Notes under the pieces: generated by a model
The model's database searches: none
The model's input: only the letters and a program-made list of their open reading frames with translations
What the model was told of the DNA's origin: nothing
Program-made: the position numbers and the translations under genes
Origin: Forficula auricularia
Taxonomy: Eukaryota > Arthropoda > Insecta > Dermaptera > Forficulidae
NCBI GenBank assembly: GCA_024734495.1
Contig: JALMQS010000849.1
Span: forward strand, 170,523-234,522
Direction of reading: 5' to 3'
DNA: 64,000 bases
Shown: piece by piece, positions 34,254 to 45,075 of the stretch
How the letters are laid out: every line of letters begins with the position of its first letter
Position numbering within the stretch: the stretch's first letter is position 1

Positions 34254-34440
34254 TGGGTCGAAAAAGCTGAATTTATTTTTCCGAAAACGCTTTAATGCGG
34301 AAAAGTTGCCTATTGTAATAAGAAGAAAAACGGCATAAAAAAAAATTACAATCGGTTAACATCTTCTCCTCCCATATCGAACTTGAAACTTAAGAAAAAT
34401 TGCAAAAATCACGATATTTTTTAATTTTTTTTATTAGTTA
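34254..34440 (+). mobile_element. Possible solo MITE end
   Basis: TAGGGTGGGTCGAAAAAGCT is in the style of TA-flanked mariner-like ends seen at 40.2 and 57.3 kb. No matching right end was found. Confidence 0.25.
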
Positions 34441-34676
34441 AAATTTTTAAAATAAACACACTAGTATTTTTAGCTTGTTTTATGGTTTAAATAACCTAAA
34501 TTATTAAATTCTGATCAATAATATACTTTTTTACATTCGCCCACATCTTAGAAAAATTATATTTTTTTAAATAATTATATTGATTTTTATTCAAATTAGT
34601 TTTTATTTTAAGATTTAAATTGCATTTATTCGTATACATTTTACAATGCTTGATTAGAATAAAAAGAGAAAACAAC

Positions 34677-35118
34677 CTATATATATATAAAATTAAGGTT
34701 TTGTCTGTACATTGCTCCAAATCACGCCAAATTTTGGTTGCACACGTTTCAAGCAAAGTTATGAACGAAAACACCCTTAACAAAATTCCTGTCTATGTGT
34801 CTGTCTGTCTGTTTCAGTGGTTTCCGCGAAAAGTTGCTCACGATTCACGTAAAAACGGCTGAAGGGATTATTATGAAAATATCATATTTACATCAGATGT
34901 CTTCTAACTTACGTTTTTAGTTATATAACGTTTTGATATTTTGACCCCAGATGGGGGTTGGCTACGGGTGCATGGTGCGGGGGTGGGAGGTTCTGGGTGG
35001 GGTTCGGGGGGTGTGGTGGGTGGGAGTGAGGTATGCGGGCGGGGTTCGTGGGTTGGGGGTCCAGGGGACGTGGCCCCTGGCTAGCAAGAAGGCCGCCGAA
35101 GGCGGGCCTTGCAGCTAG
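34677..35118 (+). mobile_element. Non-autonomous Helitron
   Basis: The 3' end has a strong GC hairpin (GCAAGAAGGCCGCC, GAA, GGCGGGCCTTGC), then AGCTAG followed by host T, which fits the Helitron CTRR-T terminus. The 5' side starts with CTATATATATATAAAATTAA then GGTTTTGTCTGT and TGTCTGTCTGTCTGTTTCAG, a pattern common in arthropod Helitrons. The 3' third (34950-35080) is extremely G-rich with many GGG runs. No Rep/helicase is encoded. Helitrons make no target duplication and insert between A and T, so the left edge is approximate. Confidence 0.6.
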
Positions 35119-35372
35119 TCATATTATATAAAAAAATATATCTTAAAAGAGAATTTCTTTTAATACACGTATTTAGTTAGAGTTTATAATATAGGAATTA
35201 GAATAGATTTAATTTTATGTGGAGATAGGTTCGAACACACGCTGAGACTTGTTCGTAAACAAGTTCCGACCTGTTTACTCTATTTGGGAAATTTTTCAAT
35301 TCGATACTTCTAGTATTTCCCTTTTAACTACATATTAGGTGATTGTACAATAACTACTACTCTCTATTGCAG

Positions 35373-35493
35373 GGTCCAAAGTTCACTCCCCACCATGACT
35401 CCATGCGACGTGAATTATAAACCCCGTCAGGCCAAAATCAACGCTTTCCATTGAGGACTCACAAGAGATTCTGCGCGCTCTCACGCGTCTTCC
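35373..35493 (+). other. Candidate untranslated exon with upstream ORF
   Basis: ACTACTCTCTATTGCAG is a good acceptor and CTTCCAG|GTGAGATT a good donor, 121 bases apart, with higher GC between them. All three forward frames are closed; frame 2 contains ATG in ACCATGA context and a 19-codon ORF ending TGA. It could be a 5' untranslated or non-coding RNA exon. No partner exon was identified. Confidence 0.25.
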
Positions 35494-35859
35494 AGGTGAG
35501 ATTTTTTTCCATTCTTTTTTGAATTTTCTTTATACTACCCATTCTTTATTTAAAAAGATAAATTATCTCAATATTAATATTACATGCAATATAAACTTAT
35601 CTATTAATATCTTTGATAATGACCAAAACATGTTCATAAAATTAATATTTCGATTTCTACTACTTTTTCAAATACTAAAATTAACATTTAATAACTCGTA
35701 TTGTAAACCAGTCTTCACCTTTATAAGATGTCACCCAAATTTGAGAAATAGTATATGTCGAAACGTCGTCCATTTTGATGAGATTTTCTCTATAAAAATC
35801 TGCAATCTAGATGGTTTGAGCTTGAACTTCTCTTTCGATAAACAACTCAACTACGAAAG

Positions 35860-36553
35860 CAGGGGTGTCCAATCTTTTGGGTTACACTGGCCGCATTTGA
35901 TGAAAAAACAAATGCTTCGGGCCTCATATAAAATATACTAATTCTATTGATATTTCTCAATAAAAAAGAATTGTTATGTTATAATGTAGAATAATGTAAT
36001 TCACCATAACAGAAGCGAAAATGTCATAGCACAATAATCTATGAGTTCTTTTCCTTCAGAATATTGTTTTTTAAATCATTTAGCACTTCAAAAGTTTAAT
36101 TACTGAAATAATAAATATTTTAGAAAATGTAAATATGAGATGAAGAATGGTTTTTAAATATTCGTATTAGAAACTTATATATATATATATATATATATTT
36201 TACCTGAAAGCTGAACGTATAACTCTGCTTTTAGTGAATTTTATTCTTGAATAGCATTCGGTACCTACTATATATAAAATCATTTTCCAAAAAGTGATAA
36301 GTATTGTGTAAATATGGAGTCAAAATATGCCACAATTGCAATTATTTTTTCCGAAATCTTTATATATTTTTTTCACATTAATAATTGAAAATCTGCCCAT
36401 TAATTCATCGAAAACTTTGGCGATGCTTTTCCATTTCTTCTTATTTTAGAAAAAATAATATCAGATTGTTTCCAATAAGTACATAAAAATCTTAATGTTT
36501 CAAGGAAGTTTATAATTTTATGTCGGGGTATTGCCCCGGGTTGGACAGCCCTG
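35860..36553. mobile_element. hAT-type MITE, 694 bp
   Basis: The left end CAGGGGTGTCCAATCTTTTG and the complement of the right end, CAGGGCTGTCCAACCCGGGG, are hAT-style inverted termini. The interior is AT-rich, contains a (TA)n run at 36177-36198 and encodes nothing. No perfect 8-bp target duplication is visible, so the element is probably old. Confidence 0.6.
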
Positions 36554-37479
36554 CGTTTAAGGCCTCCACAAGATGACCTTGTTTAATTGATTAAAATTTG
36601 CAAAAGGATCAGTAGAAATTATCTGTGAAATTGATAATGGTAATATTAAAATACGTTCATTTTCATTAATATTAGTTAATTATTTCTTTGACGATCAAAA
36701 GAGAACGAAAGCAAAATATTTTTTTTCCTAGTGATGTCTCTTTTACAGATAGGTATTAACTCATAATTATATATTATATTATTTTTTGTTATTTTTGCAA
36801 CCATTAAAATGTTATTGAAAGAATTATGTATTAATTGGTCTGCTTTGAATAGCAAATTAAATATGACCACCCGGTGAGGGACATGAAATGACAGCAATCA
36901 GAAAATAAAATAAAAATAAATAGAATGAAAGCAAACAAACTAATGTGGCCGTATCTTTTTTGATGCTCCACTTCGTATTATTTCGAAAACCAGAAAAAAA
37001 ATGAATGTTGATTTTTCCCTTTGAAATAAATGTGCTCGTTAGTCGGGATATTTTTCAGCAAAGAACGGGCGGCTCATCTTAGAAAATTAATGGTAAAACA
37101 AGTTACAGTGCGAATAGGAGCCTTAAGCATCCTATTTGTTCCATTTGACATGTTCATTGTCGAGGTCTTTGTTTCCAAAGTTGTCAGTTATAAATCTAAG
37201 TCCAACAAAAGGATTATTACGAAAACCTAAATCTCAACTACTCGACTAACTTAATTACCTACTATATCGTTCATTAATTAGAAAATGATAAAACTTAATT
37301 GTATTTTCCACACAAAATTATATTATTTTTATTATTTTTATTATTTTATCACTTCATAAATTCTAGACATTGTTTTTCTGGAATATAATCTTAAATGAAA
37401 AAAAAAAAAAAAATTCATTACTTTAATTATAGAGCTTTTAAAATTGTTAGATTTTAAGTCCGAATAAAATCTTGTGATT
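36554..37479. other. AT-rich stretch, nothing recognised
   Basis: Short frames at 36676-36897 and 37030-37230 have no domain or splice support. A TTATTATTTT triplet repeat run is at 37322-37350 and a poly-A of about 15 at 37399-37413. Confidence 0.25.
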
Positions 37480-37499
37480 CAAAACGGCTCGGGGTAATG

Positions 37500-38338
37500 A
37501 AAGGGGGTATTCAACTTCTTACCTTGTACAAAACTCAAATCCGCCCCTGTCTCGAATATTGATCGTATCTGTGGAGAGCAGCCTCCAAGCATTTCCTTGG
37601 ATGCAATTAAAAGGCGAGCTATCAGACTAATAGGCTAATCCAGCATTAACTGACAGTCTCGACTCCCTAGCCCTAGTGTTCCGCAAACTTTTTGTGTTCA
37701 AGGAACACCTACCAAATCAAGAGATTTTAAAGGTACACCAAAGAAAAAAACAATGTTTATTTAATATTTATTTATTATTAAAATCAATATAATATGAAAA
37801 GATGTTTAATGAGAAATGCGAACCTGCTTAATTGAGCACAGGGCGATCAAAATTTGGAGCAATCGTTGATAACTCTGCTCTCATCTATCTTCACAAAACT
37901 TGACATTTTTCCTCGGCACACCAACTAATGACCACGGTACACCAGTGTGCCGCGGCACACTTTGCGGAACACTGCCCTAGCCCATTGTAATATAGATCAG
38001 TTTCCGCCGTTTCCCTTTTTTATAGTTTGTTCTGACGAGATAAAATCAATATTCTCTTCATAAGCTTTATTTGTGCGTAATACACAATTTTCTAAGATTC
38101 AAGACCCATAGGCCCTTAAATTGGATACTAACTGAACAACGCTCTTGCCCTGACCGTCTTCCCAGCTACATATAACCTTCAGTCTTTCAAGACCCGAATC
38201 GACAGATACATTCAACTTCGACCCAATCCCTGAAATCTCTTATTATTATCACGATTCAAGGGTCCACCGCGGACTACAGAGGTTATACCTTTTTGGTGCA
38301 ACTTCTTCTTGTATGAATATCATTATATATAAAAAAAA
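37500..38338 (+). pseudogene. Jockey-clade LINE reverse transcriptase C-terminus, decayed
   Basis: Translated pieces match the C-terminal region of Jockey-type LINE polyproteins: LYKTQIRPCLEY at 37524-37559, LDAIKRRAIRLIG near 37598, NPALTDSLDSLA ending near 37670, then after a 301-bp insert FVRNTQFSKIQDP near 38070 and FPATYNLQSFKTRIDRYIQL at about 38158-38217. Several stops and frameshifts separate them, so it is a dead copy. The 3' tail contains CCTTTTTGGTGCAACTTCTT and ends in an A-rich run, resembling the LINE tail at 59.5 kb. Everything upstream of the C-terminus is missing, the usual 5' truncation. Confidence 0.7.
37674..37974. mobile_element. hAT-type MITE inserted in the Jockey fragment
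   Basis: Ends TAGTGTTCCGCAAACTTTTT and the complementary style CACACTTTGCGGAACACTG are inverted repeats. The 9-base CCCTAGCCC flanks the element exactly (37665-37673 and 37975-37983); hAT elements make 8-bp duplications and the ninth base may be chance. Removing the insert rejoins the Jockey coding sequence. AT-rich interior, no coding. Confidence 0.75.
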
Positions 38339-38485
38339 TTAATGAGTAAATTTACATATTTATATTTTTGATAGGAAATTATACATTTTGGGCTATTTAA
38401 CTCAAAGAATTTGAGTATGTAATTTTTTGAATATTAGATGGAATGTTTTTCAAAAAGACAACTCTTGGCTAAAGCAAGTATTTTA

Positions 38486-38746
38486 ATTAAAAAAAGAATT
38501 TACATTTTAGAGACAATGTGATCTTAGTGAAAAATTATCTCAAAGATAATTATGTATATATTACATGTTAGAGGGTTTCATCCCCTTGGGATCGAAGAGC
38601 TAACAACCCGGATAGCAACTTTAGCGCTTGGGTTCGATCCCAAGGGATGAAACCCTCTAACATGCAATATATACATAATTATCATTAAGATAATTTTTTA
38701 CTAAGATCACATTGTTTCTAAAATGTAAATTCTTTTTCTATTTAAT
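38486..38746. mobile_element. Palindrome with tRNA-like arms, copy 1
   Basis: Arms of about 105 bp are complementary from ATTTACATTTTAGAGACAAT through ACATGTTAGAGGGTTTCATC. The right arm holds GCGCTTGGGTTCGATCCCAA: a 6-bp stem around TTCGATC, i.e. a T-arm with a B-box consensus (GGGTTCGATCC). The left arm carries the opposite strand (GGGATCGAA). The 35-bp centre (GAGCTAACAACCCGGATAGC) resembles the D-side of other copies. Confidence 0.6.
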
Positions 38747-40219
38747 TCAGTCTAACTAGAAGGATTTGGCCAGAAAGGGTACAGTGGTGACGACAGAGTT
38801 AGTCTGCCATTTTTGTTGCGTGTTAAATTAATTATTTCCATAGATAATTACGGCATTGAGTTTGCAATTATAATTAGAGTGAGTAAAATTTGTGGGTTTA
38901 TAGAGGGATTTTTTTTTATACAATCGATCTGAAGCATAACGAATGTAAAATAACACAATTGGAAGATGTAAAAAACGGCGTAGGTATATCTATAATTATT
39001 ACAAGGTTTTATTTTATTTTAGTTGGATCAAAGAAAAATAATAATAAATGTTGTCAACAATTTGGAATACATTTAATTAAATTTCTACTCTCTAGTGGAT
39101 TGGTTCTTCTCTGAGCATCGGGTTGGAGTTTCAAGTGGTAAAGCAAAATAGTGGTCTCCAATTGTTTGATCGTGTATGAAAACTAACGATTTTCACTGCA
39201 TCCACCAAGGATCAGCAAAATAATGCAACATGTTTTTCTAAAAACACTGTACTTTGTTGGATTAATATAGTCTTCTCGATGTGTTGCGCGCATGCCATTG
39301 GAATTGATTAGCTATGTCAGATATCGGGTTATTTTGCCAATCCGACATGATTCTTTTGTGCGGAAGTTTGAGATATGTAGCCCGAACGATTATATTTAAA
39401 AGTTTGAATTATATTAGATTTGAATTTTTAATGTTCGTTTATTTATTGCCTTGCTTAGCGAAGTTACTGGAGGATAGAAGTGTTCTTTCTATTCTTTTTA
39501 TTGTTAAAAAAACCAAAATAATTCAATTAACACACTTTATGTTTATAAAAGAAATTTTCAAGGAAAGGTGAGAAAATTGTAATTTGTGAAGTGGTTGGTT
39601 TTTCTCCCCAAAATGAAGAGACTTTCACTTAAATGACTTCAACGTTTTGTTTGCCTATTCTTTTTAAGAATATTAAGTACTCATTAGAAGAATTAACATT
39701 TTTTTATTAAGAGTAGAAATAAATTTATTAAGAGTGGATTTTTTTTACAATGCTCCCGGTTAAATATAATAAATGCATATTTAAATGCGCTATTATAAAG
39801 ATAAATTTATTCATTTTTTTGCGGATTTATGTTTATCAAAAAATGAAGAACATGTTATCGTCGTGTAAAACAGCAGAAAGATACTTACAGGGAAGCCAAT
39901 TTATGAGCGTTTATTCAAAATTCATGGATTGCCCAACACTCACCTGCAACAAAAGAAATAAATAAGTTAAAGAATTGTGATTTATTTTTGTTGATTTATA
40001 TAGTCAGGGAATGAAAATGAAAATATGGTTTTCTTGGTATTTCAGAGAGGGAAACAAGCGACAAAACATTCAAACAAACTTTTTAAGAACGAGGGAAGGT
40101 GAAAATATAACTATGGTTACTTCATTTATATGTTTTTTAAACCACATTTAAGAAATTTTTTTGATAAAAATATTTATAGTTTCAAATGACGTATCAATTT
40201 TTTTTCTTATGGATACATT
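38747..40219. other. AT-rich stretch, no supported gene
   Basis: A minus-strand pair of splice-like sites near 39946 (TTTTGTTGCAG) and 39890 (CCCT|GTAAGTA) brackets 57 bases that are closed in all three frames, so no coding exon is called. Part of 38755-38830 is GC-richer (GGTACAGTGGTGACGACAGA). Confidence 0.25.
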
Positions 40220-40881
40220 GTATAGGACTCTAGGGTGGTCTTATTTTGGGTATTTTCAAATTTTTACGCTGACAGAAGCTCACATGGTTCAAAATAAATT
40301 AAAAAAAAAAATATCCCCCAAATTTCAAGTTTATCTCAATTTTAACCTGTCCCGCACAGCGATGCAAATTTCCCATCATAACAAATGATGTTTTTGACAT
40401 TGAACGATCAATTTTTTATTCCGGCCAAAGTAATGGTTCAAAAAATTTGAAACTCTGTAGAATTTATTCTTATAATAGTGGCTATATCCCAAAAAATATT
40501 TACAGATTTTTATCTATTATAATTTTGGAATTTATTAATTACTAACAAAGCAGTAATTTATCTAGCTGTAATTCCAAAATTATAGTAGGTAAAAATCTGT
40601 AAAAATTCTGAAGGATAGCTACTATTATAAGGATAAAGTCTACAGAGTTTCAAATTTTTCAACCATTACTTAGGCCGGAATAAAAAATTCATCGTTCAAT
40701 GCTAAAAACCCCATGTTATATAGTTGGGAAACTTGCATCGCTGTGCGGCACAGGTTCAAATTGAGATAGAGACTTGGAACTTAGGGATATTTTTTTTTTA
40801 TTTATTCGAACCATATGAACCTCTGTTAACATAAAAATTCGAAAATAACCATAATAAAGGACCACCCAAATGGACACTATA
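40220..40881. mobile_element. Long-arm MITE, mariner-like
   Basis: Arms of about 300 bp are inverted nearly throughout. The outer right end, read as complement, is TATAGTGTCCATTTGGGTGG and the left is TATAGGACTCTAGGGTGGTC. Inside, GCGATGCAAATTTCCCATCA is mirrored by a GGGAAACTTGCATCGC-type sequence. TA at each tip suggests mariner-type insertion. No transposase. Confidence 0.55.
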
Positions 40882-42296
40882 TATCTAAAATGTAAATCCG
40901 TGCTAGGTTTGCTAAAGTTAACTTCGTTATCAGTGAAGAATATGGGGAAGATAAAAATATATTTAATGGTAGCATTTAAATTAAATATATTCGGAAATTT
41001 TCAAATGATTTAAAATTATATATATGAAATTTTATAATTTAGAATCTAATGTTCTTGGACTGTTCAGGACAAGTAGACGATCTAATATATCTCAGAATTT
41101 ACTCAGATATAGAAAGAATAATTCTTACGACAGAGGCCTCCTGGAAAACTATACCTTGTTTATCAAAGCCTTCCCATTCACAGATTGTTTATTAATTTAT
41201 ACCTACCATTGGAAATTAAATGACGTGGTTTAAAGTAAAATGTCAATCACAATCACTTTAATTTTAATTTTATGGAACATAAAGTTTCTTTGAATGGGAA
41301 GAAGAAAATATTATTTGATTAATTATTATATAAATTAGTAGGTAATATGATAGCCTGAATTTATAAAAATGTTTGTTTTCAACAGCTTTCGAAACAAAAG
41401 CTTTAATTATGAATAACTATAAAAAAAGAAGTACTAAGTTAGATATCTAGTTATAAGTATAATATATATTTTTTTTAATTCAAAAAGAGGCCTAAATAAA
41501 TCCCATCCTTCTAGTTACTACCTTTATTTGCCTGTCCCTATTGATTTTCAAGAGGGCTGTTAAATCCTTCTGGAATAATTTTCCCTACACTTCTCTTTCG
41601 ACTGTTATTTTAATTTATTTATATGTAAACGAAGGGTTAGGTATGTGTAGTTGAAATGAAAATAGGTAGCGCATCGTGGAATATATTAATTTTACATTCA
41701 AATCCACTTTGCCACAACCGCAAATTTGAGTGGGCAGTATTAGATTTATTTATTATATATAGGTACTATATTTTTTTTAATTAAACATTTACTTGAAAAA
41801 TAAAACAGATTGTTAACTTTAGCTGAATTTATATTTTTATTTTAAATTCAATTTTATTTTTCTCTCTCGCTCCCGAGCTCTAATGATTTATCTGAAGTAA
41901 AAATATAATTTTCAACATTTATTTTTCATTTATTTTATGAAAAAATTATTAATATGTCAAATTCATTTTGGAAATATTATTAAACGAAACTTTTTATCAA
42001 GTCCAATGTTATTTATTTTGATAATCACATCCCTGGAAAGGAAAATAAAAAAAAAAATCGCTAGGAGAAAATAAATTGATTTGGCTAAAATGGTAATATA
42101 TCTAAAGGTACAACTGATTTTAATTATTTATAAATTATAATTAAGTTAATGTGAGCTCTTTATTATTAACCAAAATTTAAAATAACTATAATAAAGAACA
42201 GGAATCCATGGGGGAATTATTATATGTGGAACAAAATTGTTATCCAGCTATTGTAACTTATGAATTATGACTATTATTATTCTTACATTATATATT
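40882..42296. other. AT-rich stretch, nothing recognised
   Basis: Short frames only (for example 41024-41233). No repeat partner or splice support was found. Confidence 0.25.
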
Positions 42297-42498
42297 TAAT
42301 CATCATCATCCTGCATTATAGAAAATACTCCCCTAAGATTGGTTTGACGCAACCACTCGCTTTCACTCAGCTATATCTCACACTAAGTGTTTCAATTCTC
42401 TAAAAGTCCACCATTTCTTTGATGATCTGGAAAAAATACTCCATTCTATACAATATCCGGCCAGCCTAGTTCGATTCGAGCGGATGTACCCTTTACAG
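42297..42498 (-). mobile_element. Fragment of RTE-like LINE 3' region, second copy
   Basis: Begins AATCATCATCATCCTGCATT, then GATTGGTTTGACGCAACCAC and TTCAATTCTCTAAAAGTCCA, parallel to 2.26-2.48 kb (GACTGGTTTGACGCAACCAC, CACTTCTCTAAAAGTCACAC). Oriented with its tail to the left. Confidence 0.4.
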
Positions 42499-42575
42499 CA
42501 GGCCTGGTCAACCTAAATCGCACCACGGGCCGCAAAGACGACCTAAAAATTTCCAAGGGTCACACACAAATAAGA
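42499..42575. mobile_element. hAT-type terminal fragment
   Basis: CAGGCCTGGTCAACCTAAAT followed by GCACCACGGGCCGCAAAGAC has the form of a hAT terminus; similar words occur in many animal hAT MITEs. No partner end found within the window. Confidence 0.35.
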
Positions 42576-43139
42576 ATAATTTTAATTTTTTTTTAATATT
42601 TTTTCGAGATCTGGCTTTTCAACGGATTTCGTATTTAGTGATTTTAGTTGAAAGTGAATGCAAAGGTACGCTGAAAGTGTTCAATCAGTGTAAATGTGAA
42701 AAAAAAACAATATTACAAGGAGATAGGAAATGAATGCATGCATTGAATGACTCAACAACAAAATGTACGTATTTGTATGATAATAACCATAATTAAAAAT
42801 AATTTTAACTATCAAAATTATTATTATTATTTTTATTTTTTATTTTAGTGATATTCAAAAACATAAGGTTTTAATATTTAACGCCTAATGATGCAACCTG
42901 CAATTCAGAGCGTTCGAATCGAATGCATAACCTAGAACACACAGGAAAAGTTCTATCTTAATAGGTTTAACTATCAAAATTATTAGTCAAGTCACTTACA
43001 CTGAAGAATATTTCGAGTCTTATTTTAAAATACCAAATATCAATGGCTATTTCTTTCAGCGTGATTTTTGCATTTCATTTCGCCTATTTTTAAATCAATT
43101 TCTCTTGTTGAAGTTTATCTACTCTTCTTAAACGAGCAA

Positions 43140-43265
43140 AAATTGTTTGTATATATATATATTTGTATCTTGGTTCTATTTTGAAAACGGCTCTACCGAT
43201 TTTGATGAAACAAATTCTATTAACAAGTTTTGAGGATGAGAAAGCGATCTGGCTAGGTCTGGACC
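43140..43265 (+). mobile_element. Helitron-like 5' fragment
   Basis: (TA)n then TTTGAAAACGGCTCTACCGA and TTTTGATGAAAC resemble the left end of the element at 14.85 kb. No 3' end nearby. Confidence 0.3.
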
Positions 43266-43582
43266 TCGACAAATTTAATCTTAATTGATCTTTTCTTAAT
43301 TAAAGTAATTATTGATAGATGCAAATTTCAATAAAAATTTTGTTTACATTTTTTTCAATTATCTTTTATTTTTAATTGGTTTTTTAATTTTAAAACCCAC
43401 TAATAGGTTATAGGAAATTTTAATATATTATATTAAAATTAGGAATTTTTTGTTTGGTGATATGGTGAAAAGACCCAAACTAGTCTAAACCCCCTAATAC
43501 TGAAACTCTACAGGACCTAACGCTCATCTTTCATCATAGCATCATCATTTTCCTCTGATTCTTTCCTTTCTTTTATAAATAA

Positions 43583-44235
43583 CGGCAAAGAGGTTTTTTA
43601 TTTCGTAAATTTTTCCTCTTACTACAAACACGGACTAAAAACATTATCGCAAGCACGAGAAGATCAAGAACAGTCGATGGTGGGGATGTAATCTCCTAAG
43701 TCGAATCTTAAATAAAATGTATACGCTAATGCATGTAAAATAATTGGTTCAATAAAATTTATTATTATTATTTGTTTGGTGATTGATTGGGATGGAATTG
43801 AAATAATTATCGGAAAAGATGTTTTTTTATTTAATTAGTTTTTTCCTCTTATTAAAAACAAGGGAATCGGATTAGCCGAGAGCTTAAAGACACTAGCCTT
43901 CTAAGCAGGAGTCCCGGGTTTGAGTCCGAGTCTCTGCATTGATATTTGACCGGCTATAATCTGATTCCTAGTCACCAATCCGTCTGGCAAGCGTGGTGAC
44001 TTAATTCCAACCCCCTTCAATTTGATGGAAGAGGCCTATATTCAGCAGTGGATTGTCGATATCGACAGGCTGATGATGATGATTAAAAACAAGTACTAAA
44101 AGATGATTAAGGACAGTCGATGGTGGAGAAGTAATCTTCGGAATCGAAGCTCAAAAACAATGTATGCATAAATTCATGTAAAACAATTGGTTTAATAAAA
44201 TTTATAAAAAAATAAAAATTTGTTTGGGGGGTTGG
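43583..44235 (+). repeat. Tandem duplication, second copy split by SINEs
   Basis: Copy 1 (43583-43790) and copy 2 (43815-43862 plus 44094-44235) share TTTTTCCTCTTA, GGACAGTCGATGGTGG/GAACAGTCGATGGTGG, AATGCATGTAAAATAATTGG-like sequence and TTTGTTTGG. Copy 2 is interrupted by the SINE at 43863-44081 and runs into the SINE at 44227-44420. The duplicated unit is non-coding. Confidence 0.55.
43863..44081 (+). mobile_element. SINE with tRNA head and RTE-type TGATGATG tail
   Basis: Head: GATTAGCCGAGAGCTTAAAG (A-box region) and CCGGGTTTGAGTCCG (B box GGGTTTGAGTCC). Tail: GAAGAGGCCTATATTCAGCA, then GTGGATTGTCGATATCGACA and GGCTGATGATGATG. That tail is the form shared with RTE LINEs in many arthropods. 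ATTAAAAACAAG flanks it exactly (43851-43862 and 44082-44093). It probably used an RTE machinery through its tail; the RTE copy at 51.5-54.8 kb does not show the same tail, so the partner is another family. Confidence 0.8.
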
Positions 44236-44396
44236 GTAGGCTAGGCGGTAGCATGTCAGCCAGCTAACCAAGAGGACCCGAGTTCGAATCCGGCTCGAGG
44301 CATCCGGCTAAAATCTGACCCCCGAGGTAGAGACAAATTTAAAAATAAAAATAAATAGTATCGTAAATGGCTTATGGCTACCATGGCCGAAAAGCC

Positions 44397-44420
<24 letters not shown>
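44227..44420 (+). mobile_element. SINE with tRNA head and poly-A tail
   Basis: Head: TAGGCTAGGCGGTAGCATGT (A box region), CCCGAGTTCGAATCCGGC (B box GAGTTCGAATCC with a pairing T-arm). Body ends GGCCGAAAAGCC and a poly-A run of about 27. AAAATTTGTTTG is duplicated on both sides (about 44215-44226 and 44421-44432). A different family from the 43.9 kb SINE and from the 0.4 and 18.4 kb pair. Confidence 0.8.
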
Positions 44421-44428
<8 letters not shown>

Positions 44429-44639
44429 TTTGTTTTTAATTATCATGTGTCTAAATCATAACATTAAAGGTGTGTTTACAAATAAAGTGGTTGAAGTGGC
44501 TTTTTTTATATAACTTGAAAACAAATCTTATTTAATTTTATGTTTTTATTTCAGATCCTATGCCATTATTTTCATATTTATTTTTTATAATGTTTATCAA
44601 TATGAACGAATGAGGGCAAATTGGTGTACGAGTAAAGAA

Positions 44640-44865
44640 ATATACACATAATATGTAGACCATTAGAAAGCTAGAAATGCAGGGGTGGGATGGGGTGGAT
44701 GTGGGAGGTGCAGGAGGTGGGGTGCAGTTGTAGGGGATCCGGGGGCGGGTTGGGCGTGCGGGGGGGGGGGGGTTGCGGTCCCTTGATGGGGGCGGGTTGC
44801 GTGGCTTGGGGGCGGGGGGGCTTACCGTGCATCGCTCGGTGGCTCCAGGTACTTATTATTATTTT
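44640..44865 (+). other. Extremely G-rich island with Helitron-like 3' words
   Basis: Over 44685-44825 the plus strand has many GGG to G(11) runs, able to form G-quadruplexes, in otherwise AT-rich DNA. It ends TACCGTGCATCGCTCGGTGG then CTCCAGGTACTTATTATT, matching the end of the element at 15.39 kb. A related G-rich block sits before the Helitron end at 35.1 kb. Likely the 3' part of another Helitron-like element. Confidence 0.4.
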
Positions 44866-44989
44866 CTATGTTATTCCTGGGGCATTTATAAGGAACGCTA
44901 TTTCTTTTAATTAATTTAATGCGATTTGAAAAAAAAAAACATCAACAATTCGTACGTCATACAAGACCGCGGGCCCCACGTTAGAACGC

Positions 44990-45075
44990 CGAGAGCCGAA
45001 TTTGTTGATTCATAAGGAGAAAAGAATGAATTGGTCGTCTGTTTGATGCAAATAAACATATAATTTATTTGTTAG
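44990..45075 (+). repeat. Family C fragment
   Basis: TTGTTGATTCATAAGGAGAA, then GTCTGTTTGATGCAAATAAA and ATAATTTATTTGTTAGAGAA match the left part of the family C element at 16.28-16.38 kb. Confidence 0.4.

Noticed and set aside
35519..35941. 140-codon open frame, longest outside the LINE
   Set aside because: Rich in N, I, F, L; runs into the hAT MITE terminus at 35860, so it spans a transposon boundary.
38575..38660. Genuine tRNA gene in the palindrome arms
   Set aside because: Only the T-arm fits; acceptor and anticodon arms cannot be drawn, and the sequence is mirrored.
39890..39953. Splice-like pair on the minus strand
   Set aside because: The 57-base interval is closed in all three frames.
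44690..44914. 74-codon glycine-rich frame
   Set aside because: A by-product of the G-rich island.
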